Below are positions 5,465 through 7,731 of a DNA stretch of 7,731 bases, piece after piece. The stretch comes from CAZYSK01 sp964649415. GTDB lineage: Bacteria > Chloroflexota > Anaerolineae > B4-G1. Within the stretch, counting starts at the first letter, position 1. Each line of letters starts with the position of its first letter. The stretch lies in assembly GCA_964649415.1 (NCBI GenBank), contig CAZYSK010000155.1, positions 1 through 7,731 on the forward strand, read 5' to 3'. Both the position numbers and the translations under genes were made by a program. Under the pieces are notes generated by a model that saw only the letters and a program-made list of their open reading frames with translations, had not been told where the DNA came from and did not search any database.

Positions 5465-6533
5465 AGTTGGGGCGATGTCTCCATTGCCGTTTCTGCATCC
5501 CCCGCTCGATCCAGAATACCGCAACTACGTGACTCGCTCAAGAGACCAGGGCCGCACGTGGAGTGCACCCAGGGTACTTCCCGGGTACGACTGGTTCGGA
5601 GGTGACGTCCCCGCGCTCTGCACCCTTGCGAATGGAGACATCTTGGCCAGTCACTATCGGCGCGAGTTCCACTCCCCTGAAGCCGCAGCGCTGATGCCCG
5701 ACTTAAGGGGAGTTGTCCGTCTGCCACCCTACCCGTGGGTTGCATCCCACGGCGGAACCTATGTACATCGATCGGTTGACCAAGGCAAGACGTGGCGTGA
5801 GAGCGTGCAGGTCAATACCCATCCATACGTGAGTGGCTACGGACGGAGTCCGGCCGTGGAAATGCCGGATGGCGCGTTGCTGTTGCCGCTGGCTGCTGCC
5901 GACCCGTTCTTCGACATCTTCTACCGGGAAAGCGGCCTGGAGGGTGAACCGCTCGGGAATGAGTGGGACGAGCACGGGCGGATCGTGAAAGGCAAGAGCG
6001 CTGCGTTCGTAGCCATCTCTCGCGACGGGGGTCGCACCTGGAACGAGACGCGCGCCATCGCACGTATGCACGAGGTAAACTTCCACGAGCCGGCACTGGT
6101 CCGGCTGGCAAGCGGGCGTCTGATCTGCCAACTGCGAACGGAACACAGCGAGGGCGGGGGCTACCTGTTCCAGGTCGTTTCGGACGACGATGGCGAAACC
6201 TGGTCGGAACCCAAGAGAACGCCGTTGTGGGGCTATCCCGCACACATCGTGCAACTGCCAGATGGACGGATTCTGTCAGTATACGGACATCGGCGGAAAC
6301 CCTATGGGATCAAAGCCTGTGTGAGCGATGATGATGGTGCATCTTGGGACATGGAACACGAGTTGACCATCCGCGATGATCTCTTGATCGATCGCGAACT
6401 CATGTTTCCCTACAACCTGGGTTACCCGACGGCGCTCATCCTAGACGACGGTGGAGTCTTCACGGCATACTGGGGTGAAGATGCCGACGGAACCACGACG
6501 ATTCAGGGCACGTATTTCAGGCCGCCAGCGTAG
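5346..6533 (+). CDS. Asp-box (BNR) sialidase-like protein, copy 1
   Basis: A 395-residue beta-propeller of the sialidase superfamily (BNR_2-like), presumably acting on a glycoside or acid-sugar conjugate. Five Asp-box motifs mark the blades: SRDQGRTW (65-72), SVDQGKTW (143-150), SRDGGRTW (225-232), SDDDGETW (279-286) and SDDDGASW (327-334). HEPAL (247-251) followed by R264 resembles the Glu/Arg region around the second active-site arginine of sialidases; RR at 316-317 may supply another. The N-terminal FRIP arginine motif of classical GH33 enzymes is not seen, so true sialidase activity is uncertain. There is no signal peptide, suggesting a cytoplasmic enzyme acting after import. The ATG at 5346 is preferred because family-like sequence (HITIFRD) follows at once; GAAGG (5331-5335) is a modest binding site. 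GTG 5319 is in frame and would add 9 residues. The protein shares WGYPA, RRxPxGxxACVSDD and GYPT segments with the next gene. Confidence 0.85.
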   Translation: MPYRHITIFRDRHRYVMGPCLAVCKNGDWLCSFAMSVMREVGAMSPLPFLHPPLDPEYRNYVTRSRDQGRTWSAPRVLPGYDWFGGDVPALCTLANGDILASHYRREFHSPEAAALMPDLRGVVRLPPYPWVASHGGTYVHRSVDQGKTWRESVQVNTHPYVSGYGRSPAVEMPDGALLLPLAAADPFFDIFYRESGLEGEPLGNEWDEHGRIVKGKSAAFVAISRDGGRTWNETRAIARMHEVNFHEPALVRLASGRLICQLRTEHSEGGGYLFQVVSDDDGETWSEPKRTPLWGYPAHIVQLPDGRILSVYGHRRKPYGIKACVSDDDGASWDMEHELTIRDDLLIDRELMFPYNLGYPTALILDDGGVFTAYWGEDADGTTTIQGTYFRPPA

Positions 6534-6578
6534 GGCGACAGGCGCTCGGAGACACACTCGAAGAATGAAGGAGATAAG

Positions 6579-7697
6579 ATGTCAACGAAAATTAGCAATG
6601 TTCGAAATGTTGTAGTCCATCATGACCCAACGCGCTACACGGGACAGGTCGGAGCCACGCAGTTGAAGAATGGAGACGTCGTGGTCGTCTTCAATGAAAT
6701 GCGCGGGATGCAACACCTCGATTTCGACAGCCTGGTACTGAAGAGATCCAAAGACAACGGGGAGACGTGGGACGATGACAGCAAGGTCATGGTGTGGCCG
6801 TGCACGCATCATTTCGGCAGCGACACACCTTCCATTACTCAGCTCTCCGACGGGAGACTCCTGGCGAACTTCTTGATGACCGCATTCGTGGGACGCAAGG
6901 GGATTCTCGACGACCTGGGACCGCAGTCTGAGTACATGGAATTGACGAGAAGCCTCGACGGGGTATGGTTGACTCAATCGAAGGACGACGGCTACACTTG
7001 GGAACCAGCCTACAAGGCCAGTATAGCTCCCATGCGCTGGGGTCAGCCGAAGGACGAGGTGGTTGAGCTGCCGGACGGCACGCTTCTAATGGCTTGCCAG
7101 GGTGCACTGAGGGAGCGGGGGTATACATACATGTCGGAAGAGGCAGGCAGGATATTCCTGATCCGGTCCGACAACGGAGGGCTTGACTGGGAGCACTGCT
7201 CCACAGTCGCCTTCGACCCGGCGGGGATCATCACCTTCGAAGAGCCAGCCCTGGGATGGACCGCAGACGGCGTGCTGGTGAGCTTGATCAGGTCTGTCCA
7301 CCAGCCCAGAGCCCGGCATCAACACCTCTGGATGGCGTATTCGACGAACGATGGTGAGTCATGGAGCCGCCCGGAGCCAACGAACATATGGGGCTATCCC
7401 GCGGACCTCACCCTGCTGCAGGACGGCCGGATGATGTGCACCTACAGCTATCGCCGTGATCCGTGGGGTGTGCGGGCATGCGTGTCGGACGACGGCTTAC
7501 ACTGGGACGTAGCGAACGAGTTTGTCGTATCGGAGGGTGGCATCGCACCGCCGGAAGAGGTGAGCTGGTACTGGCACATCGGATATCCCACGTCAGTCCA
7601 GTTGAACAACGGCACAATCTTCACCGTTTTCCATCAGTGGACGCAGGAACCACCGTACGTACAGTACGTTGCCGGAGTGCTCTACGAACTCGAATAG
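6579..7697 (+). CDS. Asp-box (BNR) sialidase-like protein, copy 2
   Basis: A 372-residue protein of the same propeller family as its neighbour, starting 45 bases after it. Asp-boxes are SKDNGETW (57-64), SKDDGYTW (134-141), SDNGGLDW (197-204), STNDGESW (255-262) and a shortened SDDGLHW (303-309). EEPAL (221-225) and R238 correspond to HEPAL and R264 of copy 1; WGYPAD (271-276), YRRDPWG (291-297) and IGYPT (334-338) also align. The N-terminal 130 residues differ strongly from copy 1, for example in CTHHFGSDTPSITQL (75-89), so the two probably have different substrates or form a non-identical pair. It has no signal peptide and no FRIP motif. The ATG at 6579 has AAGGAG just upstream and is well supported. 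The gene ends 34 bases before the window edge and no terminator is visible, so the cluster may continue. Confidence 0.86.
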   Translation: MSTKISNVRNVVVHHDPTRYTGQVGATQLKNGDVVVVFNEMRGMQHLDFDSLVLKRSKDNGETWDDDSKVMVWPCTHHFGSDTPSITQLSDGRLLANFLMTAFVGRKGILDDLGPQSEYMELTRSLDGVWLTQSKDDGYTWEPAYKASIAPMRWGQPKDEVVELPDGTLLMACQGALRERGYTYMSEEAGRIFLIRSDNGGLDWEHCSTVAFDPAGIITFEEPALGWTADGVLVSLIRSVHQPRARHQHLWMAYSTNDGESWSRPEPTNIWGYPADLTLLQDGRMMCTYSYRRDPWGVRACVSDDGLHWDVANEFVVSEGGIAPPEEVSWYWHIGYPTSVQLNNGTIFTVFHQWTQEPPYVQYVAGVLYELE

Positions 7698-7731
7698 GGT
7701 CCGCCAGGAACTGTGCACCACCATGCTTACG

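Noticed and set aside
4868..5524. Antisense open frame (218 aa) across the second permease and the next intergenic region
   Set aside because: No motif or plausible binding site; it covers the conserved EAA loop of a clear + strand gene.

Overview
The window looks like one catabolic operon-like cluster, all on the + strand, from a member of the Chloroflexota (inferred). The main clue is the substrate-binding lipoprotein at 1885-3285. It has a twin-arginine signal, a lipobox cysteine, and then a Val/Glu/Lys/Thr-rich linker (of the EKTVEV / EKVVTATP kind) that is typical of Chloroflexota ABC-transporter lipoproteins. The DNA is moderately GC-rich, and a run of exactly 100 N (3709-3808) shows it is a draft scaffold, probably metagenomic.

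Layout: a near-consensus sigma-70 promoter (2-30) precedes a GntR/FadR-family (FCD) regulator (133-837). Ten bases after its stop comes a DapA/NanA-superfamily class I aldolase (848-1789), whose ribosome binding site overlaps the regulator's stop codon. Next is an ABC importer of the CUT1 carbohydrate type: lipoprotein (1885-3285), first permease (3620-4342, interrupted by the gap) and second permease (4364-5224). No ATPase gene is present. Two tandem Asp-box (BNR, sialidase-like) proteins follow (5346-6533 and 6579-7697). Both lack any export signal and are clearly related to each other.

Reading the genes together (inference): an oligosaccharide or acidic-sugar conjugate is bound by the lipoprotein and imported by the two permeases using an ATPase encoded elsewhere. 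The cytoplasmic Asp-box proteins act on it, and the pyruvate-type aldolase cleaves a 2-keto-3-deoxy acid released downstream. The FCD regulator probably senses an acid intermediate. A sialic acid or related nonulosonic/ulosonic acid is the simplest guess, but neither the aldolase specificity residues nor the Asp-box active sites prove it.

The least explained stretch is 3286-3619, between the lipoprotein and the first permease. It has no convincing gene but is packed with inverted repeats, including two back-to-back perfect hairpins. It could be an mRNA-stabilising or processing element that sets lipoprotein expression above permease expression, or a dispersed palindromic repeat insertion. I see no tRNA, rRNA, CRISPR array, transposase or clear rho-independent terminator.
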